The notes beneath the pieces are model-generated. The model was given only the letters and a program-made list of their open reading frames with translations. It did not search any database and was not told where the DNA came from. Made by a program: the position numbers and the translations under genes. A DNA stretch of 64,000 nt from Alphaproteobacteria bacterium. Its GTDB lineage: Bacteria > Pseudomonadota > Alphaproteobacteria > Geminicoccales > Geminicoccaceae. This document shows, piece by piece, positions 9,534 through 18,276 of the stretch; position 1 is the stretch's first letter; the number at the start of each line of letters is the position of its first letter. Location of the stretch: assembly GCA_026990035.1 (NCBI GenBank), contig JALSIM010000030.1:1-64000 (forward strand), read 5' to 3'.

Positions 9534-10708
9534 TTCGCGCCTCCCGGGCGGGCCGGCGGAGCCGACCGGAGATCGATGACGGTGCAGCGGACGGGCTCGG
9601 CGGCCTCGGCGAGACGCAAAAGCCGCGACAGGATCCCGAGCGGGATGTCGCGGCCGCCGAGACCGGCGACGGCCCCGTGAACCCGCGGTGCGTCCCGCAG
9701 GCCGGCCAAGGCCGCCCGCACCTCGGTGGCGAGAATGCCGCCGGCCCCGGGACCGATCGCCCGCTCGAGGACGATCAGATCGGCGAGGCCCTCCACCGCC
9801 CGCCGCAGCGCCTCGGCGGGAAACGGACGGAAGCAGCGCAGGGCCATCAGGCGCAGCGGGGTCCCGGGCAGCAGTTCGCGGGCCGCTTCCTGGAGGGTGC
9901 CGTAGACCGAGCCCAGGGTGAGGATCCCGATCTTCGCCCTGTGCGGGCCGTCGAGCTTGATCAGCCCCCCGGCCCGGCGGCCGACCAGATCGGCCCAGTC
10001 GGCGTCGGCTTTCAGGATTTCGGTGATCGACGCTTCCAGATCGCCGTGGAGCTGGGCCCGCACCTCGGTGTAGTGCTCGGGACCGACGAGGGTGCCGAGG
10101 GTCAGGGGACGCCGCGGGTCGAGGGTGCGCGAGAAGCGGTAGGGGGGCAGGAACATGTCGATCTGCTCCTGGCTCGGCAGATCGACCGGCTCGAACAGAT
10201 GGGTGAGGATGAAGCCGTCGACGCAGACCATCACCGGCAGTTCGGTGTCCTGGGTGATGCGGAAGGCCTGGATGGTGGTGTCGATCGCGTCCTGGTTGTC
10301 GGTGCAGAAGAGCTGGATCCAGCCGGCGTCGCGGACCGCCATGGCGTCCTGATGGTCGTTCCAGATGTTGATCGGTGCGCTGACCGCCCGGTTGGCGCAG
10401 GTCAGCACCAGCGGCACCCGCATGCCGGCGATGTTGTAGAGCACCTCCGCCATCAGCAGGACCCCCTGCGAGGCGGTCGCGGTGTAGGCGCGGGAGCCGG
10501 CCGCGGCGGCCCCGAGCACCACCGAGGCGGCGGCGAATTCGCTCTCGACGCTCACCACCTCGCAGTCCGCCTCGCCGTCGGCGACCAGCTTGGCGATTCC
10601 CTCGACGATATGGGTCTGCGGGGTGATCGGGTAGGCGGCCACCACCTGGGGACGACAGCGGACCACCGCCCGGGCGATGGCCTGGGATCCTTCAAAGGCC
10701 GCGCGCAT
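9530..10708 (-). CDS. porA: Pyruvate:ferredoxin oxidoreductase alpha subunit
   Basis: Pyrimidine-binding subunit of 392 residues. It carries AAYPITPQTHIVE near the N-terminus and the segment SAPINIWNDHQDAM, which marks PorA proteins and argues for pyruvate over 2-oxoglutarate. The later motif VCVDGFILTHLFEPV is also typical of PorA. Its start overlaps the 3' end of porG by 17 bp. The order gamma-alpha-beta without a stand-alone delta ferredoxin is explained by the ferredoxin fused to the downstream reductase. Confidence 0.93.
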   Translation of the reverse strand: MRAAFEGSQAIARAVVRCRPQVVAAYPITPQTHIVEGIAKLVADGEADCEVVSVESEFAAASVVLGAAAAGSRAYTATASQGVLLMAEVLYNIAGMRVPLVLTCANRAVSAPINIWNDHQDAMAVRDAGWIQLFCTDNQDAIDTTIQAFRITQDTELPVMVCVDGFILTHLFEPVDLPSQEQIDMFLPPYRFSRTLDPRRPLTLGTLVGPEHYTEVRAQLHGDLEASITEILKADADWADLVGRRAGGLIKLDGPHRAKIGILTLGSVYGTLQEAARELLPGTPLRLMALRCFRPFPAEALRRAVEGLADLIVLERAIGPGAGGILATEVRAALAGLRDAPRVHGAVAGLGGRDIPLGILSRLLRLAEAAEPVRCTVIDLRSAPPARPGGAK

Positions 10709-11270
10709 CCACCACCCTCCGCCAAGCGTCGGCCGTGACCCGGGCCGCCGCCGCCTCCACCGCGCGTCGGTTGCGGGCCGCCGTCTCGGGCGGAAACCGG
10801 TCCGTCAGCGCCTGCTCCAGCGCCGCCAGCGGGCACAGGCCGGTGAGGGCCAGCAGCGCCCCGAGAAGCGCCGAGTTGGGCATCGGCCGGCCGATCGTTT
10901 CCTCGGCGATCCGGGTCGCCGGCAGGCTCACCCAGCGGCCGTCGAAGCCCGCCGGGGCCGGCAGGGTCTCCAGTCTCGCGCTGTTGACCAGCACGCAGCC
11001 GTCTTCCCGCAGTCCGGTCAGGGTCGCCGGAGCCTTCAGCAGCGTCGGATCCTGGACCACCACGATATCCGGCCTCTCGATCTGACAGCGGCGTTTGACC
11101 GTGTCACGGGCCACCCGGACGAAGGCCGCCACCGGTGCGCCGCGTCGCTCCGCGCCGAAGGCGGGAAAGGCCTGGCCGTAGAGACCGGCATCCACCGCCG
11201 CCGCCGCCAGCAGATAGGCCGCCACCACGTTGCCCTGACCGCCACGGCCATGGATGCGGATTTCGAGCAC
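10692..11270 (-). CDS. porG: Pyruvate:ferredoxin oxidoreductase gamma subunit
   Basis: Gamma subunit of 192 residues with the family hallmark HGRGGQGNVVAAYLLA close to the N-terminus, then FGAERRGAPV and VVQDPTLL. It is the first gene of the operon. The start is GTG at 11270. The 120 bp upstream hold a consensus FNR-type site and no other gene. The gamma subunit family participates in CoA binding and intersubunit assembly of four-subunit ketoacid oxidoreductases. Confidence 0.92.
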   Translation of the reverse strand: MLEIRIHGRGGQGNVVAAYLLAAAAVDAGLYGQAFPAFGAERRGAPVAAFVRVARDTVKRRCQIERPDIVVVQDPTLLKAPATLTGLREDGCVLVNSARLETLPAPAGFDGRWVSLPATRIAEETIGRPMPNSALLGALLALTGLCPLAALEQALTDRFPPETAARNRRAVEAAAARVTADAWRRVVDARGL

Positions 11271-11328
11271 GGCGTCCCTCCCCGGACTTCGACTCGAACG
11301 AGCCTACCACGAACGTCGAGGCCGTCGC

Positions 11329-11369
11329 AGAGTAGAATTTCCCGGTGCCCCCGCCTTGACCCCGATCAA
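11329..11369 (-). promoter_or_regulatory. FNR/CRP-type box and class II promoter of the por operon
   Basis: TTGATCGGGGTCAA on the minus strand (11356-11369) fits the anaerobox consensus TTGAYNNNNRTCAA at every fixed position. About 20 bp downstream is TACTCT (11329-11334), a candidate -10. That places +1 near 11322 and the box centre about 41 bp upstream of it, the classic class II FNR activation geometry. The box lies 86 bp upstream of the porG start codon. Confidence 0.7.
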
Positions 11370-11392
11370 TCTCCGCAAGCCGCTCCACTCCT

Positions 11393-12241
11393 TCACTCCA
11401 GCGCCACGGCCCGGAACCGCGGCCGGGCCTCGACGACGATCCGGTGGCAGCCGCCCAGCCTCAGTTCGCCGGCGTCGGCACGGACCGTCTCCTCGACCGC
11501 CGTGAACAGGATCGAGACCGCCCGCTCGAGGGCCGCCTTCGCATCCGCGCCCCGCACCCGGAAACCGAGGTAGAGCGCCGCCAGGAGATCGCCCGTACCG
11601 TGAGCCCGGCAGGGCAGACGCGGTGTTTCGATCCAGAAACCGCCGCCCTCGGTTTCGAGCAGGACACCGATCCGCCCGCCGGCCGCCGGCACGCCGGTGG
11701 CGAGCACGGTCCGCGGGCCACGGGCGCGCAGGCGCGCCGCGGCGCGGCGCGCAGCCCCGGGATCCCCGGGGTCGAGGCCCGTCAGCCAGGCGAGCTCGAA
11801 GCGGTTGGGCGTGACGATGTCGGCCGCGGGAACCAGCGTCTCGCGCATGTATTCGGCGAGATCCCGCGGTACGAAGAGGCCCGTTTCCTCGTCGCCGAGG
11901 ACCGGATCGCAGAGCCAGGGAAGGCCGGGCCGCAGCCGGCGCAGCCGGGCGATCGCCCGCAGCAGCACCGGCCCCTGGGCAGCGCTCCCGAGATAGCCCG
12001 ACAGGACGGCGCCGCAACGTTCGAGCGGGGCGGTGGCGCACAACCCCTCGAGAACCCGCTCAAGCCAGGCGGCGTCGAATCGGCTGCCGGCCGGCGGACC
12101 ATAGCCCGGATGATGGGCGTACCAGACGGTCGGCACCGGCCACACTTCGAGCTCCAGAGCCTGGAGGGCCCAGACGGCCGCCCGGTTGCCGACGTGCCCC
12201 AGACTCACGAAAGACTGGATGGACAGGACCGCCTGTTCCAT
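11393..12241 (-). CDS. pdxY: Pyridoxal kinase PdxY
   Basis: Ribokinase-fold B6 vitamer kinase of 282 residues. The N-terminus [18 protein letters not shown] aligns with the PdxY signature, and [17 protein letters not shown] with the substrate lid region. The catalytic motif [13 protein letters not shown] is present near residue 215. The usual SHVAYGHVGN has F and L substitutions here, which are conservative for the fold. It is divergent from pdxH across 67 bp, so the two PLP-salvage enzymes share a promoter region. It phosphorylates pyridoxal to PLP. Confidence 0.9.
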   Translation of the reverse strand: MEQAVLSIQSFVSLGHVGNRAAVWALQALELEVWPVPTVWYAHHPGYGPPAGSRFDAAWLERVLEGLCATAPLERCGAVLSGYLGSAAQGPVLLRAIARLRRLRPGLPWLCDPVLGDEETGLFVPRDLAEYMRETLVPAADIVTPNRFELAWLTGLDPGDPGAARRAAARLRARGPRTVLATGVPAAGGRIGVLLETEGGGFWIETPRLPCRAHGTGDLLAALYLGFRVRGADAKAALERAVSILFTAVEETVRADAGELRLGGCHRIVVEARPRFRAVALE

Positions 12242-12308
12242 TCTCCGTCCCGCACGAGGTTCCGGTGCCGGTGTAGCGCCGACCGGTCGTCGAAGCGAGG
12301 ATGGAGCG
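12242..12308. promoter_or_regulatory. Divergent pdxY/pdxH promoter region
   Basis: A 67-bp gap between the two divergent start codons must carry both promoters and ribosome-binding sites. GGATGGAG precedes the pdxH ATG. No clear operator palindrome was found by eye. Confidence 0.5.
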
Positions 12309-12947
12309 ATGCCGCCGAACCCAGCCGATCTGCGCCACGAATACGAGGGCCCCGCCCTTCTGGAGAAGGACGCCGCCGAGGATCCCTTCGACCAGTTCGC
12401 GGTCTGGTTCGCGGAGGCGGTCGATGCCGCCCTCTACGAGCCGACGGCGATGACCCTCGCCACCGCCGACGCCGAGGGCCGTCCCTCGGCCCGCATCGTC
12501 CTCCTCAAGGAGTACGACCGTCGCGGTTTCGTGTTCTACACCAACTACGAGAGCCGCAAGGGCCGGGAGATGGCGGAAAACCCCCGCGCCTGCCTGCTCT
12601 TCTTCTGGGACCGGCTGCACCGCCAGGTGCGCATCGACGGCACGGTGGAGCGGACCGCGGAGGCGGAGGCGGACGCCTATTTCGCTTCCCGCCCCTACGG
12701 GGCCCGGATCGGCGCCTGGGCCTCCGCCCAGAGCCGGGAGATCGCGGGCCGCGAGGAGCTCGAGGTGCGGGTCCGCGCCCTGCGCGAGAAATATCCCGAA
12801 AGCGTCCCCCGGCCACCCTACTGGGGCGGCTACCGGGTGCGGCCCGTCCGGTTCGAATTCTGGCAGGGGCGGAGCGACCGCCTCCACGACCGGTTGGCCT
12901 ACGCGAAGGAGGGTGCGGGCTGGCGCCGCTACCGCCTCGCCCCCTGA
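12309..12947 (+). CDS. pdxH: Pyridoxamine/pyridoxine 5'-phosphate oxidase
   Basis: FMN enzyme of 212 residues that oxidises PNP or PMP to PLP. Recognisable family blocks run in order: [52 protein letters not shown]-type segment ASAQSREI, and the C-terminal WGGYRVRP plus [14 protein letters not shown], which carries substrate phosphate contacts. The start ATG follows a purine-rich site. In-frame sequence farther upstream lies inside pdxY on the other strand and is not used. The gene pairs with pdxY. Confidence 0.95.
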   Translation: MPPNPADLRHEYEGPALLEKDAAEDPFDQFAVWFAEAVDAALYEPTAMTLATADAEGRPSARIVLLKEYDRRGFVFYTNYESRKGREMAENPRACLLFFWDRLHRQVRIDGTVERTAEAEADAYFASRPYGARIGAWASAQSREIAGREELEVRVRALREKYPESVPRPPYWGGYRVRPVRFEFWQGRSDRLHDRLAYAKEGAGWRRYRLAP

Positions 12948-12956
12948 GGCATCCTC

Positions 12957-12983
12957 TTGCCCCCTCTCCCCGGCCGGCTAGTT
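12957..12983 (+). promoter_or_regulatory. Candidate promoter of the SDR gene
   Basis: TTGCCC (12957-12962) and CTAGTT (12978-12983) are separated by 15 bp, 24 bp before the SDR start. The spacing is short, so this is tentative. Confidence 0.25.
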
Positions 12984-13006
12984 TGCAGGCTCAGAAGAGA
13001 ACGGGA

Positions 13007-13750
13007 ATGCGATTCATGAACGAGCGCAAGACGGTGTTCATCACCGGGGCGAGCCGCGGCATCGGTCACGCCACCGCGACCTATTTCGTGCGCCGCGGCT
13101 GGCGGGCGATCACCTGCTCGCGGGAGGTGGTGCCGCCCCAGTGTCCGCGCAACGAACGCCATGCCCACATCACCATCGATCTTTCCGAGACCCACCGGTT
13201 GCCGGAGGCGGTCGAACGTCTGAGCGAGCTCTTGGGCGGTGAACCGCTGCACGCGCTGGTCAACAACGCCGGCTACTCCCCCAAGGGCGAGGGCGGCACG
13301 CGCCTCGGTTGTCTCGACGGCGAGATGGAAATCTGGCAGCGGGTGTTCGCGATCAACTTCTTCGCCCCGGTCTATTTCAGCCGCGCCTGCGCGCCGATGC
13401 TGGCGGAAAGCAAGGGCTCGATCGTCAACCTGACCTCGATCGCCGGCCATCGCGTGCATCCCTTCGCCGGCAGCGCTTACAGCACCTCCAAGGCCGCCCT
13501 CTGGGCGCTGACCCGCGAACTCGCCGCCGATCTCGCCCATCTCGGTATCCGCGCCAACGCCGTCTGCCCGGGGGAGATCAACACCGCCATCCTCTCCCCC
13601 GGCACCGAGGAGCTCGTAGAGAGGATCCCGCTCCGGCGGCTGGGCTCCCCCGAGGAGGTGGCGGCGGCGATCTACTATCTCTGCAGCGAGGAAGCCTCCT
13701 ACATCACCGGCGCCGAGATCCCGGTCAACGGCGGCCAGGACGTCTACTGA
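13007..13750 (+). CDS. Short-chain dehydrogenase/reductase (classical SDR)
   Basis: NAD(P)-dependent oxidoreductase of 247 residues with a complete classical SDR set: TGASRGIG cofactor loop, NNAG, catalytic Ser in LTSIAGH, YSTSK active site and the C-terminal GAEIPVNGGQ. The segment SREVVPPQCPRNERH after the second strand is unusual and may set cofactor or substrate choice. ATG at 13007 is chosen; a second ATG three codons later is possible. Substrate is unknown; the fold is that of 3-oxoacyl reductases and sugar dehydrogenases. It converges with the pot-type operon 13 bp away. Confidence 0.88.
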   Translation: MRFMNERKTVFITGASRGIGHATATYFVRRGWRAITCSREVVPPQCPRNERHAHITIDLSETHRLPEAVERLSELLGGEPLHALVNNAGYSPKGEGGTRLGCLDGEMEIWQRVFAINFFAPVYFSRACAPMLAESKGSIVNLTSIAGHRVHPFAGSAYSTSKAALWALTRELAADLAHLGIRANAVCPGEINTAILSPGTEELVERIPLRRLGSPEEVAAAIYYLCSEEASYITGAEIPVNGGQDVY

Positions 13751-13763
13751 GCCCGGCCGGGAC

Positions 13764-14612
13764 TCACTCCCGCACGCCGCGCAGCCGCAGGCTCCGCCGG
13801 CGCAAAAGTTCGACCGTCGTCAGGAGGGCGATCGAGATCACGATCAGGATGGTGGCGACGGCGAGGATGGTGGGGCTGATCTGTTCCCGGATTCCGGCCC
13901 ACATCTGCCGCGGGATGGTGCGCTGGTCGTAACCGGCCAGGAACAGCACCACCACCACCTCGTCGAAGGAGGTGATGAAGGCGAACAGCGCCCCCGAGAT
14001 GACCCCGGGCAGGATCAGGGGCAGCACCACTTTGAAGAAGGTGAAGGCGGGTCCGGCACCCAGCGACTGGGCCGCGCGCACGAGACTGCGATCGAATCCC
14101 GTGAGGGTCGCGGTCACGGTGATCACCACGAAGGGCGTGCCCAGAGCGGTGTGGGCGAGGATGATGCCGGCGTAGCTCTGGGCCAGGTCGAGCTGGGAAT
14201 AGAAGAAGTACATCGCCGCGGCGGCGATGATGATGGGCACGATCATCGGCGCGATCAGGATGCTCATCACCGTCTTGCGCAGCGGCATCTCGGCCCGGCT
14301 CAACCCGAGAGCGGCGATGGTGCCCAGGGTGGTCGCCAGGAGGGTCGCCGAGCTGGCGATGACGAGGCTGTTGCGCACCGCGTGCAGCCATTGCGGGTTT
14401 TCGAGGAAATCCCGATACCAGCGCAGCGAGTAGGCGGCCGGATCGAGCCGCAGCATGCCCTCGGAGAAGGTGAAATAGGGCTCGGCGTTGAAGGACAGGG
14501 GGATGATCACGAGGATGGGCGCGATCAGGAAGACGAACACGCCGGCGCAGAAGACGTGGAAGACGTAGTGCCAGACGCGTTCGGCGGTGGAGGCGTAGAC
14601 CGGGAGCGCCAT
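13764..14612 (-). CDS. ABC transporter permease, PotC/YdcV type
   Basis: Inner-membrane permease of 282 residues with six predicted helices and the EAA-loop RAAQSLGAGPAFTFFKVVLPL. The family imports spermidine, putrescine or related cations. It is the third gene of a permease-permease-ATPase set, starting 6 bp after its partner. No periplasmic binding protein is encoded in the set or next to it, so substrate cannot be assigned beyond family. Confidence 0.87.
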   Translation of the reverse strand: MALPVYASTAERVWHYVFHVFCAGVFVFLIAPILVIIPLSFNAEPYFTFSEGMLRLDPAAYSLRWYRDFLENPQWLHAVRNSLVIASSATLLATTLGTIAALGLSRAEMPLRKTVMSILIAPMIVPIIIAAAAMYFFYSQLDLAQSYAGIILAHTALGTPFVVITVTATLTGFDRSLVRAAQSLGAGPAFTFFKVVLPLILPGVISGALFAFITSFDEVVVVLFLAGYDQRTIPRQMWAGIREQISPTILAVATILIVISIALLTTVELLRRRSLRLRGVRE

Positions 14613-14618
14613 GATCTT

Positions 14619-15878
14619 TCACCCGAGCTTCATGTTTTCGACGCCGACCAGCTTGTTGTAGACCCAATAGAGGATCAGCACCGCCGCCAGCAGCAGCGTT
14701 CCCAGCGCCGCCGCCAGCCCCCAGTTCAGCGATTTCTGCATGTGGTAGGCGATCATGTTGGAGATGAGCTGGCCCGAGGTGCCGCCGACCAGGGCCGGGG
14801 TGATGTAGTAGCCGATCGCCAGGATGAAGACGAGCAGACAGCCGGCCCCCACCCCCGGCAGGGTGAGCGGCGCATAGACCCGCCAGAAGGCCTCCCAGGG
14901 ATGCGCTCCCAGCGACTGGGCGGCCCGCATGTAGGAGGGAGAGATGGTGCGCATCACGCTGTAGAGCGGCAGCACCATGAAGGGCAGCAGGATGTGGGTC
15001 ATGGCGATGATCGTGCCGGTCTGGTTGTAGATCATCGAGATCCGGTTCTGATCGCCGATGATCCCGATCCAGACCAGCAGATCGTTGAGCACCCCCTGCT
15101 GCTGAAGGATCACGATCCAGGAGGTCGTGCGCACCAGGAGCGAGGTCCAGAACGGCAGCAGGACCATGATCATCAGCAGATTGGAGACCCTGAGCGGCAG
15201 CGTCGCCAGGAGATAGGAGACGGGAAAGCCGAGCACCAGGCAGAGGGCGGTGATCAGCAGGCTGATGCGGAAGGTGCGCAGGAAGAGCGGCACGTAGATC
15301 CGCTTGTTCTCGGGTTGGGCGACGATGTTGCCGTCCGGATCGAAGCGCATGTCGACCGCCGCCAGATAGTAGGACAGCGTGTAGGGGCTGCTCATCCGCT
15401 TGACGAGCTTCCAGACGTCGGGATCGCCCCAGCGCGGGTCGAGGTCGAGAAAGGCCTCGCGATAGGGCGGCTCGATGCGCTGGACCCTCCGCTGGGTCTT
15501 CATGATCAGCGAGCGCATGCCGCTCATCTCGTAATTGAGCCGGGTCGCCACCTTGCCGACGGTGCGCGCCTCCCGGCTGGAGACGAGATCCCGGTAGAGG
15601 GCGGCGAAGACACGCTCCTCGGGCAACTCCGCCCCGTCCCAGTCGGCCAATGCCGCCGTCACCTCCGGCCAGTAGGTCCGCACCTCGGGATTGGCGACGC
15701 TGCGCGTCAGCATGTCGAAGATGGGCATCAGGAAGGTGACGAGAACGAACAGCAAGAGCGGCGTCGCCAGGAGGAACGCGGTGATCCGCCGCCGGCGCAT
15801 GGCCCGCGCCAGGGAGATCTTGAGCGGCGTACCGTCGGCTGCGGTGAGCTGTCCGGGAGTGACGGCGGCCCGGGCCAT
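14619..15878 (-). CDS. ABC transporter permease, PotB type with large periplasmic insert
   Basis: Permease of 419 residues, longer than E. coli PotB because about 150 residues are inserted between the first transmembrane helix (about 33-55) and the second (about 205). The insert is hydrophilic and predicted periplasmic. Several alphaproteobacterial polyamine permeases show a similar enlargement. The EAA loop reads RAAQSLGAHPWEAFWRVYAPL. It lies between the ATPase and the PotC-like gene. Confidence 0.85.
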   Translation of the reverse strand: MARAAVTPGQLTAADGTPLKISLARAMRRRRITAFLLATPLLLFVLVTFLMPIFDMLTRSVANPEVRTYWPEVTAALADWDGAELPEERVFAALYRDLVSSREARTVGKVATRLNYEMSGMRSLIMKTQRRVQRIEPPYREAFLDLDPRWGDPDVWKLVKRMSSPYTLSYYLAAVDMRFDPDGNIVAQPENKRIYVPLFLRTFRISLLITALCLVLGFPVSYLLATLPLRVSNLLMIMVLLPFWTSLLVRTTSWIVILQQQGVLNDLLVWIGIIGDQNRISMIYNQTGTIIAMTHILLPFMVLPLYSVMRTISPSYMRAAQSLGAHPWEAFWRVYAPLTLPGVGAGCLLVFILAIGYYITPALVGGTSGQLISNMIAYHMQKSLNWGLAAALGTLLLAAVLILYWVYNKLVGVENMKLG

Positions 15879-15894
15879 GCTGCGAACCCTCCCC

Positions 15895-16983
15895 TCAGGC
15901 GTCCAGTGCGCGACAGTCTTCCATCCGCCAGCCGATCCGGATCCGCTGGCCGGTCGTCAGGGCGAACCGGCCGCCGGTGTTCGGCACCTTGACGATGAAG
16001 TCCTCGTCGCCGCAGACGGCGAGGCGCACGCGGATGTGATCGCCGTGGTAGATCAGCTCCTCGACCCTTGCGGTGAACACGTTCGGCAGGCTGCCGTCGG
16101 GCGGATCGAGGATCACCCGTTCCGGCCGCAGCGACAGGGTGGTGGGCCGGCCGACGGCATCGACGTTGACGGCGAGGGCCAGCACCTCGCCGTCGGCGAT
16201 CGCCACCCGACAGATCCCGTCCTCGATCGCCTTCACGGTGCCGAGCAGGCGGTTGTTCTCGCCGATGAACTGGGCGACGAAGGCGTTCTCGGGCTCCTCG
16301 TAGAGCTGGGCCGGGCTGGCGAGCTGCTGGATCACGCCGTCGTTGAAGACCGCCACCCGGTCGGACATCGTCAGCGCCTCGCCCTGATCATGGGTGACAT
16401 AGACCACCGTAATGCCGAGCTCTTCGTGGAGGTGCTTGATCTCGTACTGCATGTTCTCCCGGAGCTGCTTGTCGAGCGCTCCCAGGGGCTCGTCCATCAG
16501 AACGAGCTTGGGCTCGAAGACCAGCGCCCGGGCGAGCGCCACCCGCTGCTGCTGGCCGCCCGAAAGCTGGGCCGGGCGCCGCGAACCGAATCCCTCGAGC
16601 CGCACCATGGCGAGCGCCCGCTCGACCCGTTGCCGTATCTCCTCCCGCGGCAGCCGCCGGACCACGAGCGGAAAGGCGAGATTTTCCTCCACCGTCATGT
16701 GCGGGAACAGGGCGTAGTTCTGGAACACCATGCCGATGTCGCGCTTGTGCGGCGGCACCCTGGTGATGGGGAGCCGGTCGAGATAGATCTCACCGTGGGT
16801 CGCCGCCTCGAAGCCGGCGAGCATCAAAAGACAGGTGGTCTTGCCCGAGCCCGAAGGGCCGAGCAGGGTGAGGAACTCGCCCCGGGCCACCTCCAGATTG
16901 AGGTTCTTGACCACCAGCGTTTCGCCGTCGTAGGTTTTCTGCACGTCGACGAACCGCACGAATCCCCGATCTTTCTCTTCCAT
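15895..16983 (-). CDS. ABC transporter ATPase, PotA type
   Basis: ATPase of 362 residues with Walker [10 protein letters not shown]-loop FQNYALFP, signature LSGGQQQR, Walker [12 protein letters not shown] and the H-switch in THDQ, followed by a C-terminal TOBE domain. This is the PotA/FbpC/UgpC architecture. It opens the operon ATPase-PotB-PotC. No binding protein is nearby, so it may work with one encoded elsewhere. Confidence 0.88.
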   Translation of the reverse strand: MEEKDRGFVRFVDVQKTYDGETLVVKNLNLEVARGEFLTLLGPSGSGKTTCLLMLAGFEAATHGEIYLDRLPITRVPPHKRDIGMVFQNYALFPHMTVEENLAFPLVVRRLPREEIRQRVERALAMVRLEGFGSRRPAQLSGGQQQRVALARALVFEPKLVLMDEPLGALDKQLRENMQYEIKHLHEELGITVVYVTHDQGEALTMSDRVAVFNDGVIQQLASPAQLYEEPENAFVAQFIGENNRLLGTVKAIEDGICRVAIADGEVLALAVNVDAVGRPTTLSLRPERVILDPPDGSLPNVFTARVEELIYHGDHIRVRLAVCGDEDFIVKVPNTGGRFALTTGQRIRIGWRMEDCRALDA

Positions 16984-17275
16984 TCTCGACGCTTCCGCCC
17001 CCTCGCCTGCCTTTACCGCGCTCTTGCTACTGAGAGCCGTCGCGAGTGTAAAGCCACCCGCCGCGGGAAACGCCGCCTCGCCGGCATGCTCCTTTCCGGA
17101 AGCGTCATCGGGGGATCCCGGCCGCAGTTCGTCTCGAAAAGACGGAAAAAAGTTTCCGACAATTTTAACTTTCCTTTTTCCTTCAATGGCTTGATTTTTT
17201 CGATGTCTCTGTTAACCATACCGCGACTTGAAGGTCCTCCCGAAAAATTCCCACCAGCGGGTGCGAATACCGGCC
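16984..17275. promoter_or_regulatory. AT-rich divergent region between pot-type operon and diguanylate cyclase
   Basis: No gene is seen here. The stretch 17140-17215 is strikingly AT-rich for this genome and contains a 16-nt inverted repeat (CGGAAA, AAAG, TTTCCG at 17143-17158). TTGATT at 17191 could be a -35 for the rightward gene. The region should hold promoters for both divergent units. Confidence 0.45.
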
Positions 17276-18112
17276 ATGCAGATGCACATCCTCCTGGTTC
17301 AGCCCGCGGGCTGGAGCCTGCCGTGGCTGACAGCGATCCTGCGGGAAGCCGGGCTCGATGCCTACCGTCTCGAACATGTCGGCAGCCTGCCTCGGGCGAT
17401 CGAACGGCTGGTCGATCGCGGAGCCGATCTCGTGCTGCTGGACCGCGCCACCGTGGAGGACGGGGAAACCGCGCTTTTGCGCCTCCAGTGCATCGCCCCC
17501 GGCACGCCGGTGGTCCCCTTCGTCACCGTGGCCGGGGAAACACTCCTCGATCGTGAGCTCCTGATCCGCTGCATCGTCCGGATCTGGCGGGCCAGCCAGA
17601 ACCGGCGGCGGCTCGTGCATCGTGCCACCCACGACCGGCTGACCGGACTCGCCAACCGCTGGCTGCTCGAGGACAAGGTGGCGGAGGCGGTGGCCCGGGC
17701 ACGCCGCCGGGGCGATCCGGGGGCCCTCGTGTTTCTCGATCTCGACGGCTTCAAGGCGATCAACGATCGCTACGGACACGATGCCGGCGATTTCGTGCTC
17801 AAGACGATCGGCGAGCGGCTCCGCCGGGTGGTCCGCGAAAGCGACACCGTGGCCCGCTTCGGCGGCGACGAGTTCGTCGTGCTGCTCGAGGAGGTGCGCA
17901 ACGAGAAGAGCGCCGGCAAGGTCGCCGCCAAGCTCGAAAGGGTGATCGCCGAACCGGTGCCGCTGCCGCACGGTCCGACGGTGATCCGGGCGAGTACCGG
18001 CCTCTCCCTGTTCCCGAGCCAGGGCACCAACCTGCACGATCTCTTGCGGCGGGCCGACCGGCTGATGTACCACAACAAGCTCAACCGCCGGCTCGACAAC
18101 GCCGTCGCCTGA
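17276..18112 (+). CDS. GGDEF diguanylate cyclase with N-terminal receiver-like domain
   Basis: Protein of 278 residues. The N-terminal ~110 residues resemble a degenerate receiver (MHILLVQPAG at the start, DLVLLDRATV around D56) but lack the usual acidic pair. The GGDEF domain follows, with GGDEF at 196-200 and an intact I-site RESD at 187-190. It should be active and product-inhibited. ATG at 17276 is chosen because MQMHILLVQP makes a natural beginning; a TTG at 17228 is an alternative. No partner kinase or EAL protein is adjacent. Confidence 0.87.
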   Translation: MQMHILLVQPAGWSLPWLTAILREAGLDAYRLEHVGSLPRAIERLVDRGADLVLLDRATVEDGETALLRLQCIAPGTPVVPFVTVAGETLLDRELLIRCIVRIWRASQNRRRLVHRATHDRLTGLANRWLLEDKVAEAVARARRRGDPGALVFLDLDGFKAINDRYGHDAGDFVLKTIGERLRRVVRESDTVARFGGDEFVVLLEEVRNEKSAGKVAAKLERVIAEPVPLPHGPTVIRASTGLSLFPSQGTNLHDLLRRADRLMYHNKLNRRLDNAVA

Positions 18113-18171
18113 GCCGCGACCGCCGCGACATTCCTTCGCGATCGCCCCCCGGAACGCGCGAGACCTGCTAA

Positions 18172-18211
18172 ACGGTATCCGACCGCCGGTTTCGGCGATG
18201 CGGGAAACCGT
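18172..18211 (+). terminator. Nested stem-loop after the GGDEF gene
   Basis: Outer arms ACGGTATCC and GGAAACCGT pair with one mismatch and enclose an inner CGCCG-GTTT-CGGCG hairpin. It lies 60 bp after the GGDEF stop and 65 bp before the HugZ-like start. No T-run follows, so it may be a terminator or a leader structure. Confidence 0.35.
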
Positions 18212-18276
18212 ACCATGACACGCCGTCCCGGCACCCCGTGTTGCGGTTCTCCGGTCGCTTGTGGAATGCTTCGGGC

